Notes: generated from the sequence alone by a model not told the origin. A DNA stretch of 64,000 bases from Luteibacter sp. UNC138MFCol5.1 (GCF_900110505.1 NZ_FODZ01000002.1:424113-488112), one strand, 5' to 3'. Counted from the first letter of the stretch, positions 8,285-17,495 are shown. Numbers and translations are program-made.

Positions 8285-10102
8285 CTAGGGTTGCCAGACC
8301 TGCCCCTGCGGGTTCGATAGCTGGCGATCGAGGTAGTACGCCGCGCTGATGAACGCCAGGTGCGTGAGGGCCTGCGGGAAATTGCCCAGCGGGTCCGACC
8401 GCAGGCTGAGTTCCTCGGAGAACAGGCCGAGGTGGTTCGCGTACACCACGCCACGCGCCATCACCTCGCGCGCCTCGTGCAGGCGTCCCGCCCGCGCCAG
8501 ACATTCCACGTACCAGAACGTGCAGGTCGTGAAGGCACCCTCCCCGCCGTCCAGCCCGTCCGCGTTGCGATAACGGAAGACCAGCCCGTCGTCCGTCAGG
8601 TGGTCCCGGATCGCGTCGAGCGTCTTCAGCCAGACTGGATCCGTCGCCGAGACGAAACGCACCAGCGGCATCATGAGCAGCGACGCGTCGAGATCCACGC
8701 CGCCACGCGTCTGCACGAAGTAGCCGTGCTCCGGATGGCGGAAGTTCGCCCAGATGTCTTCGGCGATCCGGTCGCGATCGGCGGCCCACTCGACGAGCGG
8801 CCCCGGTAGCGAACGCTTGATCGCCAGGCGCACCGCCCGGTCGAGCGCCACCCAACACATCAGGCGCGAGTGGAGGAAATGCCGCGACGCGTCGCGGATT
8901 TCCCAGATGCCTTCGTCGGGCTCGTTCCAGTGCGTGCGCACGTGGTCGACGAACCGCTTCACGTGCTCCCACTCCGCGTGGCTGATCGCGGTGCCGTACT
9001 TGTTGGAGAGGTACACGCTGTCCATCAGCTCGCCGTAGATGTCGAGCTGCGTCTGCGTGCGCGCGGCGTTGCCGATGCGCACGGGTCGCGATCCGGCATA
9101 GCCGGCGAGATGATCGAGCGTCGACTCCTCCTGCGCCTCCTCGCCGTCGAGCGCGTACATGATGCGCAGCGACGCTTCTTCGTCCAGGTCCATGATGCGT
9201 GCCGCCGTCCAGCGGCGGAAATGCTCGGCCTCCTCGATGTGACCGAGCCGCATGAAGGCGTAGACGGTGAACGACGCGTCGCGTATCCAGCTCGCGCGGT
9301 AATCCCAGTTGCGTTCCGCGCCCGTGGCCTCCGGCAGGCCGAACGTGGCCGCCGCCGCGATGGAGCCATGCTCGTGCGACGTCAGCAGCTTCAGCACCAG
9401 GGCCGAGCGCTCCACGCGTTCGCGCCAGCGGCCACGATAGGTGGACCGCCGGGTCCACGCGCGCCACGCGTCGGCGGTCGCCTCGAGTGCCGCCGCGCTC
9501 TCGGCGACGTCCGGCGGATCGATGGCCTCGTCGCAGAGCGCGAACCAGACCTCGTCGCCCGGCCGCAGCTCGAACTCCGCGGAGGCCTCGCCGTCGCCGG
9601 CGAGCAAGGGTACGCTCGCGCCAAGCCGCAGCGAATGCGCGCCGTCATGGAACACCACGGTATCGCCGTACGCCGCCGCTTCCGGCACGCAGCGCGCGTA
9701 ATCGAGCCGGGGGCGGCAGCAGGCCCGGATACGCACGGTACCGCGCTGCACGCGGATGCGGCGCATCAGGCTCCGCGGCACGCGGGCGTCCGCCTCGGGG
9801 TGCGGCATGAAATCGACGAGCTCCACGCTGCCCTCGTCGGCCATCCAGCGGGTCAGGAGGACGTTCGTCTCCGGGATGTAGAGCTGGATGTTCTTCGCGT
9901 CGCGCAATGCGGGCGAGATCGAGAACTCGCCGCCCTTGTCGGGATCCAGAAGCGACGCGAACACCGACGGGCTGTCCATGTGCGGCCAGCACATGAAGTC
10001 GATCGTGCCATCGAGCGCCACCAGCGCGGTGGTATCCAGGTTGCCGATGATGCCGTGATCGCCGATGGTCCGGCCCGGCATCGGATTGGCTCGGTGTGGC
10101 AC
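8285..10102 (-). CDS. Glycoside hydrolase family 15 protein (glucoamylase/trehalase-like)
   Basis: A 605-residue cytoplasmic GH15 protein. It opens with GDHGIIGNLDTTALV and IDFMCWPHMDSPSVF, the N-terminal signature of bacterial GH15 enzymes. The (alpha/alpha)6 barrel contains NWDYRASWIRDASFTVYAF, GIWEIR (general acid, Glu401) and LFSEEL (candidate base at Glu563/564). Family activities are glucoamylase, glucodextranase and acid trehalase; the sequence alone does not decide. The start is a GTG at 10102, chosen because AAGGAG lies six bases before it. No signal peptide is present, which favours an intracellular role in storage or stress sugar turnover. No otsA/otsB genes are nearby. Confidence 0.92.
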   Translation of the reverse strand: MPHRANPMPGRTIGDHGIIGNLDTTALVALDGTIDFMCWPHMDSPSVFASLLDPDKGGEFSISPALRDAKNIQLYIPETNVLLTRWMADEGSVELVDFMPHPEADARVPRSLMRRIRVQRGTVRIRACCRPRLDYARCVPEAAAYGDTVVFHDGAHSLRLGASVPLLAGDGEASAEFELRPGDEVWFALCDEAIDPPDVAESAAALEATADAWRAWTRRSTYRGRWRERVERSALVLKLLTSHEHGSIAAAATFGLPEATGAERNWDYRASWIRDASFTVYAFMRLGHIEEAEHFRRWTAARIMDLDEEASLRIMYALDGEEAQEESTLDHLAGYAGSRPVRIGNAARTQTQLDIYGELMDSVYLSNKYGTAISHAEWEHVKRFVDHVRTHWNEPDEGIWEIRDASRHFLHSRLMCWVALDRAVRLAIKRSLPGPLVEWAADRDRIAEDIWANFRHPEHGYFVQTRGGVDLDASLLMMPLVRFVSATDPVWLKTLDAIRDHLTDDGLVFRYRNADGLDGGEGAFTTCTFWYVECLARAGRLHEAREVMARGVVYANHLGLFSEELSLRSDPLGNFPQALTHLAFISAAYYLDRQLSNPQGQVWQP

Positions 10103-10185
10103 TGCGGTCTCCTTCGACCCTCGTCCGGCGAAGAAATGCCATAGGCCGCGTGAAGCCCGGCTCTACTCCCTGAACCGGTGGCGCG

Positions 10186-12411
10186 TCAGAACTCCAGGCG
10201 GTACGCCACCTTGACCAGCCCCTCGTTCACGTCCTTCAGGCTGAAGCCGTGGCGGAACTGCGATCCGACATCGTCGTCGGTGTCGTCGCGATAGCCACCA
10301 CGGTTGTACACGACGTAGAGATTGGACAACGGTGCGATCTCGTAGCGATAGCGGATCTGGAACCCCAGATTCGCCACGCCGAGCCCGTCGATCGGCTCGT
10401 CGCTCGTTACCGTGCCACCCGACGGCGTCACTTCGAGCCGCTGGCGCAGCGTCGCGCCCACGGCCAGCGTCTGCAGCTTGACCCGCAGCTCCTGCCGGTT
10501 GCCGAAGTTCCAGTTCACGCCGCTGTCGATGCCCACCGTGCGCCCGTCGAACGAGCCCACGAGGTTGTCGTGCTGCCAGATGAGCCAGTTCGGGTCCCAT
10601 TCGTAACTGGCCCCCGCGAAGACGCTGAAGGCGTCGGTGATGAAGTACGTGGGGGTGAACTTGAAGTAATAGCTCAGCCGGTGGTAACCGGTGAGCTGGT
10701 TGCCCATGAGGACGCCCTCGGCCTCCCACGCCCAGCGACCGATGCGCGGACGATCGCGCTCGTAGCTGAGCCGCGCGGTCGGCGGCGTGCGCAGCGGATG
10801 ATTGCCGCGCGTCAGCAGGTCGTCGTACGCGGCGGTGAAGGTGTCCAGCCGCCACAGCTCGTGTCCGCCGTCGCGGCGCTGGCTGTTGCGCTGGATGCGC
10901 AGCCGGCGGTTCACGGCACGGCCTTCGGTGTTGTGCAGCGCCGATATCCGGTAGCGCCACAGGTGCGACGTATAGGCGGAATCCTCCGGCAGACCCGTGA
11001 CGCGCCGACGCACCTCGTAATGCAGATACGTCATGTCGTTGCGCGGCAGATAGCCGAAATCGTCGATGTCCAGCCGCTTGCCGAAATACATGCCCAGCCA
11101 TTGCTGGCTCCAGACATCGTTCATCTCCCAGAACGCGACGCTGGTCGCACCCAGGCCCGACGTGCCGGCCCGTGGCTGGTCGATCTTGCTGCCGACGATG
11201 TTGCTCGTGATCGTGAAGGCGCCGTTCGGTTGCCAGCGGTGATCGAAGCCAAGGACGTTCGCGTCGCGGTCGAGGTAGGGATGGCCGACGTGCGTGGCGA
11301 GCAGGCCGAATGTCTGCGTTCCCGCGTTCTGGCTGAGCCGGAGCGCCCCGAACGACCGCCCCGCATCGCCCTTCTCCTGCGCGGTGAGGATGCCGTAACT
11401 GGTCGAGCCCACGCTGCCGTTGACCTTCACGGCCGCGGAGATGTCCGCGGCGCCGCGGCCGTCGTCGGAGGCGCCGCCCACGCGACGCGTATAGACCAGC
11501 TGCGAGTCGTCGTTGAGCAGGCTGAAGTCGAAGATGCCCTGGTTTTCGGTGAAGAACGGACGCTTGTCGGTGAAGAACGTTTCCTCCGGCGAGAAGTTCA
11601 CCACGAGGTCGTCGCTCTCCACCTGGCCGAAATCGGGATTGATCGTGGCGGTGAGCTGCGTCTGGCCGTTCGGCTTCCAGAGGATGTCCGCGCCTTCCTG
11701 GAACGACGCGCCGCCGTTCGCGCGGTCGACGCGTCCGACGACGTAGGGCGTCACGGCGAACAGCGACTGCGAATACGCCGGCAGCTCCACGCGCTGGAAG
11801 CTGGAGAGGAATCGCCCGCGATCGAAGCTGATCGCCGGCCACGCCATGCGCTCGCCCGTGCTGCCGATGACGCGGTCGATGTACAGCCCGATGGTGCGCG
11901 TTTCGCCGCCGGCCTTGCGCATCGGCGCGATGTACCAGGGGATCAGCACCTCGACCGAATAGCCCTCCGCGTCTTCGCTCACCGCATGGTCCCATCGCCC
12001 GTCCCAGTCGTAACTGAAGTCCGATTCGTTGGTGATCACCTCGTCGGCGATGCCACCCTGCGATTTGATCTCGAAGTCGTAACCGACCCGCCCGTCCGCG
12101 TCGAAATCGACCATTACGTTCACGCGGTCGACGCTGGCGTCTTCGTCGCGCCGGCTCTGCTGGCGCGATCGCGGGATGTCCGGCGACTGCGTGACGCGGA
12201 TCGCGACGGCGAGGCCCTTCGGCGTCGACAGCACCCAGGCTTCGGTCGGCTGGCTGCCCGGCTTGCCCGTCATGGGCTGGGTATCGCGGAAATCGGCGAT
12301 CCGCCGCGCACCGGCCCACTCGACGGGATCGATCCGGCCGTCGATCGTCACGTCCGCATGGACGGGCGCGGCGAGGCCGAGCAGGCAGGCAAGGAGGGCG
12401 CGACGGCGCAT
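10186..12411 (-). CDS. DUF5916 outer-membrane protein with N-terminal carbohydrate-binding (CBM9-like) domain
   Basis: A 741-residue exported protein. The signal peptide is MRRRALLACLLGLAAPVHA, with cleavage before DVTIDG. A family-9 carbohydrate-binding-like domain (about residues 20-220; IDGRIDPVEWAGA, VNVMVDFDADG) follows, then the DUF5916 signature LTATINPDFGQVESDD and ETFFTDKRPFF. The rest is amphipathic strands ending in YRLEF, a C-terminal aromatic typical of outer-membrane beta-barrels. The function of the family is unknown; a link to polysaccharide binding is inferred from the N-terminal domain. The start at 12411 is set by the signal peptide. It lies downstream of, and on the same strand as, the LysR gene, with an 82-base gap. 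Confidence 0.85.
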   Translation of the reverse strand: MRRRALLACLLGLAAPVHADVTIDGRIDPVEWAGARRIADFRDTQPMTGKPGSQPTEAWVLSTPKGLAVAIRVTQSPDIPRSRQQSRRDEDASVDRVNVMVDFDADGRVGYDFEIKSQGGIADEVITNESDFSYDWDGRWDHAVSEDAEGYSVEVLIPWYIAPMRKAGGETRTIGLYIDRVIGSTGERMAWPAISFDRGRFLSSFQRVELPAYSQSLFAVTPYVVGRVDRANGGASFQEGADILWKPNGQTQLTATINPDFGQVESDDLVVNFSPEETFFTDKRPFFTENQGIFDFSLLNDDSQLVYTRRVGGASDDGRGAADISAAVKVNGSVGSTSYGILTAQEKGDAGRSFGALRLSQNAGTQTFGLLATHVGHPYLDRDANVLGFDHRWQPNGAFTITSNIVGSKIDQPRAGTSGLGATSVAFWEMNDVWSQQWLGMYFGKRLDIDDFGYLPRNDMTYLHYEVRRRVTGLPEDSAYTSHLWRYRISALHNTEGRAVNRRLRIQRNSQRRDGGHELWRLDTFTAAYDDLLTRGNHPLRTPPTARLSYERDRPRIGRWAWEAEGVLMGNQLTGYHRLSYYFKFTPTYFITDAFSVFAGASYEWDPNWLIWQHDNLVGSFDGRTVGIDSGVNWNFGNRQELRVKLQTLAVGATLRQRLEVTPSGGTVTSDEPIDGLGVANLGFQIRYRYEIAPLSNLYVVYNRGGYRDDTDDDVGSQFRHGFSLKDVNEGLVKVAYRLEF

Positions 12412-12493
12412 GCAGGATCCGGGGCGTGAGAACTTGCGGGAAAGGATGCCTGTCGCGCCGCGAAGGTTTGCCATGACCCTTGGCACATGGCGC

Positions 12494-13381
12494 TCAGCCG
12501 GTCTCCCTGATGAGGTCGATCAACGCGCGGAGCGTCGCCGGCACGTGGCGGCGTCCCGGGTAGTACAGGCACAGCCGGTCGAACGACGGCGTCCAGTCGT
12601 CGAGCACGCGTTCCAGGCGTCCGGCCGCGAGCGAGTCGGCCACGTTGAATTCCTCGAGGTAGGTCAGCCCCAGCCCCGCTTCCGCGGCCGCGAGCATCAG
12701 CTCCGGCTCGTCGAGGGTCAGCGGACCGTCGACGTCCACGGCGATCGCGTCGCCACGTTTTTCGAATTCCCAGTGGTAGATGTGCCCGGCCGGCATGCGC
12801 GCGCGAACGCAGGCGTGCCTCGACAGATCCGCGGGGCTGCGTGGCCTGCCGTGTTCCGCGAAGTACCTGGGCGAGCCGACGACGGCGAACCGCACGGGCG
12901 CGCCGAAGGGCACCGCGACCATGTCGCCGGGCACCGTGTCCGCGGTGCGGAAGCCCGCGTCGAAGCCCTCGCGAACGATGTCGATCAGCCGGTCCTCGGT
13001 GACCAGATCCAGATGCACGCCCGGGAAACGTCGCATGTAGGGAATCAGGTACGGCCGCATCACGCGGCGCGCGGCGCCGGCGGAGGTGTTGATCCGCAGG
13101 GTGCCCGACGGCTCGCCCGCCTCGTCGCCGGCGCGCTCGATGGCGCCGTGGATGTCCGCGAGCGCCGGGCCGATCTCCGCGACGAAGCGCTCCCCCGCCT
13201 CCGTCAGCCGGACGCTACGCGTGGTGCGGTGGAAAAGGCGCGTCCCGATCCGCGTCTCCAGCGAAGCCACCGCCTGGCTGAGGGCCGACGTCGACATTTC
13301 CATCGCCGCCGCCGCCGCGCGGAAGCTGCCCTTCCGCGCCACCGCCAGCACGGCCTCCAGTTCGGTCAGTCCCGGTCGCAT
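12494..13381 (-). CDS. LysR-family transcriptional regulator
   Basis: A 295-residue LysR protein. The N-terminal winged helix-turn-helix spans about residues 1-65 (FRAAAAAMEMSTSALSQAVA, then LETRIGTRLFHRTTRSVRLT). The effector-binding domain begins near residue 92 (GTLRINTSAGAARRVM). The subgroup resembles regulators near oxidoreductases. It is divergent from an aldehyde dehydrogenase gene whose ATG is 213 bases away, the usual arrangement for a LysR protein and its target. The spacer, however, holds a long palindrome rather than an obvious T-N11-A site. Regulation of the aldehyde dehydrogenase is therefore inferred. Confidence 0.93.
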   Translation of the reverse strand: MRPGLTELEAVLAVARKGSFRAAAAAMEMSTSALSQAVASLETRIGTRLFHRTTRSVRLTEAGERFVAEIGPALADIHGAIERAGDEAGEPSGTLRINTSAGAARRVMRPYLIPYMRRFPGVHLDLVTEDRLIDIVREGFDAGFRTADTVPGDMVAVPFGAPVRFAVVGSPRYFAEHGRPRSPADLSRHACVRARMPAGHIYHWEFEKRGDAIAVDVDGPLTLDEPELMLAAAEAGLGLTYLEEFNVADSLAAGRLERVLDDWTPSFDRLCLYYPGRRHVPATLRALIDLIRETG

Positions 13382-13464
13382 TGTCCGCCCTCGCTTAACA
13401 GGTCATCCGGATTTGTCCGTCTTATCAGATTAATCGCGCGACTGCATCTTTGGGGAAACGGCAC

Positions 13465-13564
13465 GTAGGAGCGCGCCCTGCGCGCGACATGTTCCGGGGC
13501 GATAACCCGGAGCTGGCGCGCGGGACAGCGGCGAGAAGATCTCGCGCGCAGGGCGCGCTCCTAC
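13465..13564. repeat. Large inverted repeat (REP-like pair, GTAGGAGC class)
   Basis: Two perfect 23-base arms face each other: 13465-13487 begins GTAGGAGCGCGCCCTGCGCG, and 13542-13564 is its exact reverse complement ending GCGCGCTCCTAC. A 54-base spacer separates them. It lies between LysR and the aldehyde dehydrogenase gene. The GTAG head and paired inverted layout are those of REP/BIME-type elements of gamma-proteobacteria. No transposase is present. Confidence 0.9.
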
Positions 13565-13594
13565 CCCACCCACCTGTTCCGAGGAGTTCCCCAC

Positions 13595-15013
13595 ATGCAC
13601 ACCATCGACCACGTCTACATCGACGGCGCCTTCGTCGTCCCCCACGGCGAGGAGCGCTTCGAGCTCTTCAACCCAGCGACCGAGGAAGTCATCGGCACGG
13701 TGCGCCTCGCCGACGCCGAGGATGCCCGCCGCGCGATCGCCGCCGCGAAGCGCGCGTTCGCGAGCTTCGCGCGCAGCACCGTCGCGGAGCGCATCGCGTT
13801 GCTCCAGCGCATGCACGACGCGATCGCCGCGCGCGAGGACGACCTCTTCGAGGCGATCCGTCTCGAATACGGCGCCCCCGTGTCGCGCGGCAGCTGGATG
13901 GCGAAACACGCCTCGAGCGTCTTCCTCGACGCGATCGACACCCTGCGCCATTACGACTTCGAACGCCGCATGGGCATCGCCACCGTCGTCATGCAGCCGG
14001 TGGGCGTCGCGGGCCTGATCACGCCGTGGAACAGCAATGCCGGCTTCATCTGCGGCAAGCTCGCCACCGCCATCGCCGCCGGCTGCACGGTCGTCATCAA
14101 GCCCAGCGAGATGAGCGCGCTGCAGACGAAGATCGTGACCGAGGCGCTGCACGAGGCCGGCGCGCCCGCGGGTGTGTTCAACATCGTCACCGGTCGCGGC
14201 GACGTCGTCGGCGCGGAAATCGTCGGCAGCCCGGACGTCGCGAAGATCTCGTTCACCGGTTCCACGGCCGTGGGCAAGGGCATCGTCCGCGACGGCGCGG
14301 CGACGCTGAAACGCGTGACGCTGGAGCTCGGAGGCAAGTCGCCCAGCGTGATCCTCGACGACGCCGACTTCGGCAATGCCGTGCCGCTCGCCGTCATGGC
14401 GGGATTCAACAACAGCGGCCAGGCGTGCATCGCGGGCACGCGCATCCTCGTCCCCCGCGCGCGGCTGGCCGAGTTCGAGGCGATGGCGAAGGACGCCGTG
14501 GATGCCGTGGTGTCTGGGGATCCGAACGATCCGGCGACCACCGTGGGTCCCATGGTCAGCGCGAAGCAGTGGGAGCGCGTGCAGGGCTACATCCGCAAGG
14601 GCATGGACGAAGGCGCCCGGCTGCTCGCCGGTGGCGAAGGACGTCCGGACGGCCACGACCGCGGCTGGCTCGTGCGCCCGACCCTGTTCACGGACGTCAC
14701 CAACGACATGACGATCGCTCGCGAGGAAATCTTCGGCCCCGTCCTGTCCATCATCGCTTACGACGACGAGGAGGAAGCGATCGCCATCGCCAACGACACG
14801 CCTTACGGTCTGCAGGCGTACGTGCATTCGACCGACGACGCCCGCGCCCTTCGCGTCGCCTCGCGGATCGACGCCGGCCGCGTGCTGATCAACACGCTGG
14901 CGCACGAGCCCAAGGCGCCGTTCGGCGGGTTCAAGCAGTCGGGCCAGGGTCGCGAATACGGCGTTCTCGGGCTCGAAGCCTATCTGGAGCCAAAGGCGAT
15001 CCTGTCCGCCTGA
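13595..15013 (+). CDS. NAD(P)-dependent aldehyde dehydrogenase
   Basis: A 472-residue aldehyde dehydrogenase of the ALDH superfamily that oxidises an aldehyde to its carboxylic acid. Visible are LITPWNSNAG at the nucleotide site, IKPSEMSALQT, FTGSTAVGKG, the general base Glu244 in LELGGKSPS and the nucleophile Cys278 in SGQACIAGTR, followed by EEIFGPVL. Length is normal. A ribosome-binding GAGGAG lies about eight bases before the ATG at 13595. The divergent LysR gene upstream suggests inducible expression, and a cyclophilin gene follows 47 bases downstream. The physiological substrate is not evident. Confidence 0.92.
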   Translation: MHTIDHVYIDGAFVVPHGEERFELFNPATEEVIGTVRLADAEDARRAIAAAKRAFASFARSTVAERIALLQRMHDAIAAREDDLFEAIRLEYGAPVSRGSWMAKHASSVFLDAIDTLRHYDFERRMGIATVVMQPVGVAGLITPWNSNAGFICGKLATAIAAGCTVVIKPSEMSALQTKIVTEALHEAGAPAGVFNIVTGRGDVVGAEIVGSPDVAKISFTGSTAVGKGIVRDGAATLKRVTLELGGKSPSVILDDADFGNAVPLAVMAGFNNSGQACIAGTRILVPRARLAEFEAMAKDAVDAVVSGDPNDPATTVGPMVSAKQWERVQGYIRKGMDEGARLLAGGEGRPDGHDRGWLVRPTLFTDVTNDMTIAREEIFGPVLSIIAYDDEEEAIAIANDTPYGLQAYVHSTDDARALRVASRIDAGRVLINTLAHEPKAPFGGFKQSGQGREYGVLGLEAYLEPKAILSA

Positions 15014-15060
15014 GCGCCGCTCTGCTAACGTCCCCGGGGTCCATACACCCCGGGGATCCC

Positions 15061-15972
15061 ATGCTCGCACGCACCTGCCTTGCCCTCGCCATCGCGCTCG
15101 CCGCCCTGCCCTCCCTCGCGGACGAGGCCAAGACGCCCACCCCCAAGGAGCTGCTCGCGAAGGCCACGCCCGCCGAATGGCGGACGCCCGACCCGCAGAA
15201 CCTCGTCTACATGGACCTGCCGCAGGGACGTGTCGTCATCGAGCTCGCGCAGGAGTGGTCGCCGCTGCACGCGGCCAACATCCGCACGTTGATCCGCGAA
15301 CACTATTTCGACGGCACGCAGGTCATCCGCGTCCAGGACAACTTCGTCACCCAATGGGGCGATCCCGACGGCGACGACAAGAAGAAGGCCAAATCGCTGG
15401 GTACGGCAAAGGAAACCCTCGCGCCGGAATTCACACGCAAGGACGGCAAGGCCTATCCCTTCACGAAGCTGCCCGACGGTGACGTCTATGCCGCGGAAGT
15501 GGGCTTTTCGGACGGCTTCCCCGTCGCTCGCGACGGCCAGGGCGAGGCCTGGATAACGCATTGCTACGGCACCGTCGGCGTGGCGCGCGACACGGGCGCG
15601 GAAACCGGCAACGGCAGCTCGCTGTACGCGATCATCGGACAGGCGCCGCGCAACCTCGACCGCAACCTCGCGGTCGCCGGCAAGGTGATCAAGGGCATGG
15701 AGATCCTGTCGGCGTACCCGCGTGGCGGCGAGCCGATGGGCTTTTACGACAAGCCTGCGCAGCGCGTGACCATCTCTTCCGTTCGCCTCGCCGCGGACGT
15801 ACCGGAAGCACAGCGCACGCCGATCCAGGTCCTGCGGACCGACAGCAAGACGTTCGCCGCGCTGGTCGAGGCGAAGCGCAATCGCAGGGACGCGTTCTAC
15901 ACCCGCCCGGCCGGCAAGATCGACCTGTGCAACATCAACGTGCCGGTGCGCGACCCTTCGAAGAAATCCTGA
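15061..15972 (+). CDS. Periplasmic cyclophilin-type peptidyl-prolyl cis-trans isomerase
   Basis: A 303-residue exported protein with the signal peptide MLARTCLALAIALAALPSLA. The cyclophilin core runs from LPQGRVVIELAQEWSPLHA through HYFDGTQVIRVQDNFVTQWG and ends with the conserved QAPRNLDRNLAVAGKVIKGM region. It contains inserted charged stretches (DPDGDDKKKAKSLGTAKETL) and a C-terminal extension, so it is longer than a minimal cyclophilin of about 165-190 residues. It catalyses proline isomerisation during folding of envelope proteins. It sits 47 bases after the aldehyde dehydrogenase gene and is followed by a palindromic repeat. Confidence 0.9.
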   Translation: MLARTCLALAIALAALPSLADEAKTPTPKELLAKATPAEWRTPDPQNLVYMDLPQGRVVIELAQEWSPLHAANIRTLIREHYFDGTQVIRVQDNFVTQWGDPDGDDKKKAKSLGTAKETLAPEFTRKDGKAYPFTKLPDGDVYAAEVGFSDGFPVARDGQGEAWITHCYGTVGVARDTGAETGNGSSLYAIIGQAPRNLDRNLAVAGKVIKGMEILSAYPRGGEPMGFYDKPAQRVTISSVRLAADVPEAQRTPIQVLRTDSKTFAALVEAKRNRRDAFYTRPAGKIDLCNINVPVRDPSKKS

Positions 15973-15979
15973 CGGCTGT

Positions 15980-16059
15980 CGCCGCTGCGATCGGCTCCCA
16001 CCCTCCGGTAGCCATGCCTCGTGCCGGTGACCGAAGCGTGGGAGCCGATCGCAGCGGCG
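15980..16059. repeat. Inverted repeat pair, GTGGGAGCCGATCG class
   Basis: Arms 15980-16001 and 16038-16059 are perfect 22-base reverse complements; the right arm reads GTGGGAGCCGATCGCAGCGG plus two bases. The spacer is 36 bases. The element fills the gap between the convergent cyclophilin and DUF3014 genes, where a long hairpin could end transcription from both sides. Related single copies occur at 23406 and 42576. Confidence 0.9.
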
Positions 16060-16063
16060 GTCT

Positions 16064-16894
16064 TCACTCCGCCACGATCGCCTCGCGCAACGCACGCAGC
16101 TTCGCCTTGAGCTTCGCCTCGTTCTCCGCGCCCACGCGGATCATGAACTTCTGCCCGACGGACAGCTGCTCGTACGTCGGGTTCGCGTAGACGTAGCCCA
16201 CCTTCGCCGGAATCAGCTGCAGCGCGCCCTTCGGCTCCGGCGCGTCGAGCAGGTGGTCGATCACCTGCACCAGTCGGTTGTTGAAGTAACCGCCGGTGCC
16301 GAGGTCCGCGTAGGCCTTCTGGAACAGCGGATAGTGGCGTTTGTACCAGGCCGCCGCGGCCTCTGGACTCACGCGATCGGCCACGTACATGTAGGTGCCG
16401 TAGCGTTCGACGTTCTTCTTCGACTCGACGAACATGCCGTCGTCGGACTGCACCTGGAACCGCCCCGTCGGCGTCCGCAGCGGAAGCACGTTCATGCCGA
16501 TCGTCTGCTTCGGCAGCGCGTCGATGGTGGCGACCATGCGCGAGACGATCGCATCGCCACGCAGCAGCGATTTCAGCGCGTCGTCGCTCGTCAGTCCCAG
16601 CAGCCCGGCGAGGATCGCGTCGTCGCTCTGATCGAGCGACGGCAACGCGGCGGTCGACGCATGCGCGGGATCGACCGGATGCAACGGCGGCGACGCGCCC
16701 TGGGCGCCTTGCGCCGGCCCGCCCGTGGAGGAACTGGCCACCGGAAGCGGCGGCGCGGACGCGCCGTCGCGCGCCTGTTTCTCGCGATAGACGAACACAC
16801 CGACCACCACCGCGATGGCCACGACGAGAACTCCCGCGACCCACTTCGAACCCGACGACTGACTGCTCAACCTGCTGCTCCCACGAAAAACCAA
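16064..16894 (-). CDS. DUF3014 family membrane-anchored protein
   Basis: A 276-residue protein with one N-terminal transmembrane segment (about residues 18-36, WVAGVLVVAIAVVVGVFVY), a Pro/Ala/Ser-rich linker to about residue 85, and a C-terminal domain containing VSRMVATIDALPKQ, YKRHYPLFQKAYADLG and NNRLVQVIDHLL. These match the proteobacterial DUF3014 family, whose function is unknown. The topology puts the domain in the periplasm. It is divergent from exbD, with a 151-base spacer. Confidence 0.85.
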   Translation of the reverse strand: MVFRGSSRLSSQSSGSKWVAGVLVVAIAVVVGVFVYREKQARDGASAPPLPVASSSTGGPAQGAQGASPPLHPVDPAHASTAALPSLDQSDDAILAGLLGLTSDDALKSLLRGDAIVSRMVATIDALPKQTIGMNVLPLRTPTGRFQVQSDDGMFVESKKNVERYGTYMYVADRVSPEAAAAWYKRHYPLFQKAYADLGTGGYFNNRLVQVIDHLLDAPEPKGALQLIPAKVGYVYANPTYEQLSVGQKFMIRVGAENEAKLKAKLRALREAIVAE

Positions 16895-17045
16895 GCTTCC
16901 ATGGGACTACGAATGGGTGGTCGAGTTCAAATCGCCTCTCCTTGCAAACCGCGCCGGAACGGGCATAACCTGCATCCGTCGGGCAATCCCCCTTCGGCCC
17001 GGCTCCCCCAGGGAACAATCCGCATCGCCGCACAGGAGGAAGAAC

Positions 17046-17444
17046 ATGGCTTTCTCTGCAAGGCACGATCAGGCCCCGATCTCGGGCATCAACGTCACGC
17101 CGCTCGTCGACGTCCTGCTGGTGTTGCTGATCATCTTCATGATCTCGGCTCCCGTGATCGCTCATAAATCGTCACTGTCGTTTTCGTCCGCCGGACTGCC
17201 GACGGATACGACGCCGCCGAAACCGATCCGCGTGGCCATCGATGCCGATGGATCCACGTTCTGGAACGGTGTTCTGGTCACGGACGCGACGCTGGTGGAA
17301 CAGATGCGCCTCGCGGCGGCCGGGACGACGCGGCCCGTCCTCGACGTCGCGGCTGCCGATGGCGCGTCGTACGAAGATGTCGCCCGCGTGCTCGCCGAGG
17401 CGAAAGTGCAAGGCCTGGCGAAGGTGGAATTCGTCGAACGCTGA
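17046..17444 (+). CDS. exbD: ExbD/TolR-family biopolymer transport protein
   Basis: A 132-residue ExbD-type protein. After a short cytoplasmic N-terminus with ISGINVTPLVDVLLVLLIIF, the transmembrane helix carries the conserved proton-path Asp (PLVDVLLVLL). A periplasmic domain of about 90 residues follows. ExbD works with ExbB to pass proton-motive force to TonB at the inner membrane. The ATG at 17046 is preceded by CAGGAGGAAGAAC, a strong ribosome-binding site. No exbB or tonB lies next to it, so it is an orphan in this window. The giant autotransporter downstream does not need TonB energy. Confidence 0.92.
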   Translation: MAFSARHDQAPISGINVTPLVDVLLVLLIIFMISAPVIAHKSSLSFSSAGLPTDTTPPKPIRVAIDADGSTFWNGVLVTDATLVEQMRLAAAGTTRPVLDVAAADGASYEDVARVLAEAKVQGLAKVEFVER

Positions 17445-17465
17445 GGGCCAGGCCGTTTGCTAACG

Positions 17466-17495
17466 ACGAGCTCCTGCCCGTGGGCAGGAGCTCGT
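17466..17495. repeat. Perfect hairpin after exbD
   Basis: Two 14-base arms (ACGAGCTCCTGCCC and its exact reverse complement) with a two-base centre, 21 bases after the exbD stop. No T-run follows, so it is not a classic intrinsic terminator. It may stop or stabilise the exbD transcript. Confidence 0.7.

Noticed and set aside
10249-12429. 726-residue plus-strand frame opposite the DUF5916 gene
   Set aside because: Antisense shadow. The minus-strand protein has a signal peptide, DUF5916 motifs and a C-terminal Phe.
13465-13564. Inverted repeats as ends of an insertion sequence
   Set aside because: The interior is 54 bases without a transposase, and no target duplication is seen; a REP-type pair fits better.
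17466-17495. Hairpin after exbD as an intrinsic terminator
   Set aside because: The stem is strong, but no T-run follows, so it is listed only as an inverted repeat.
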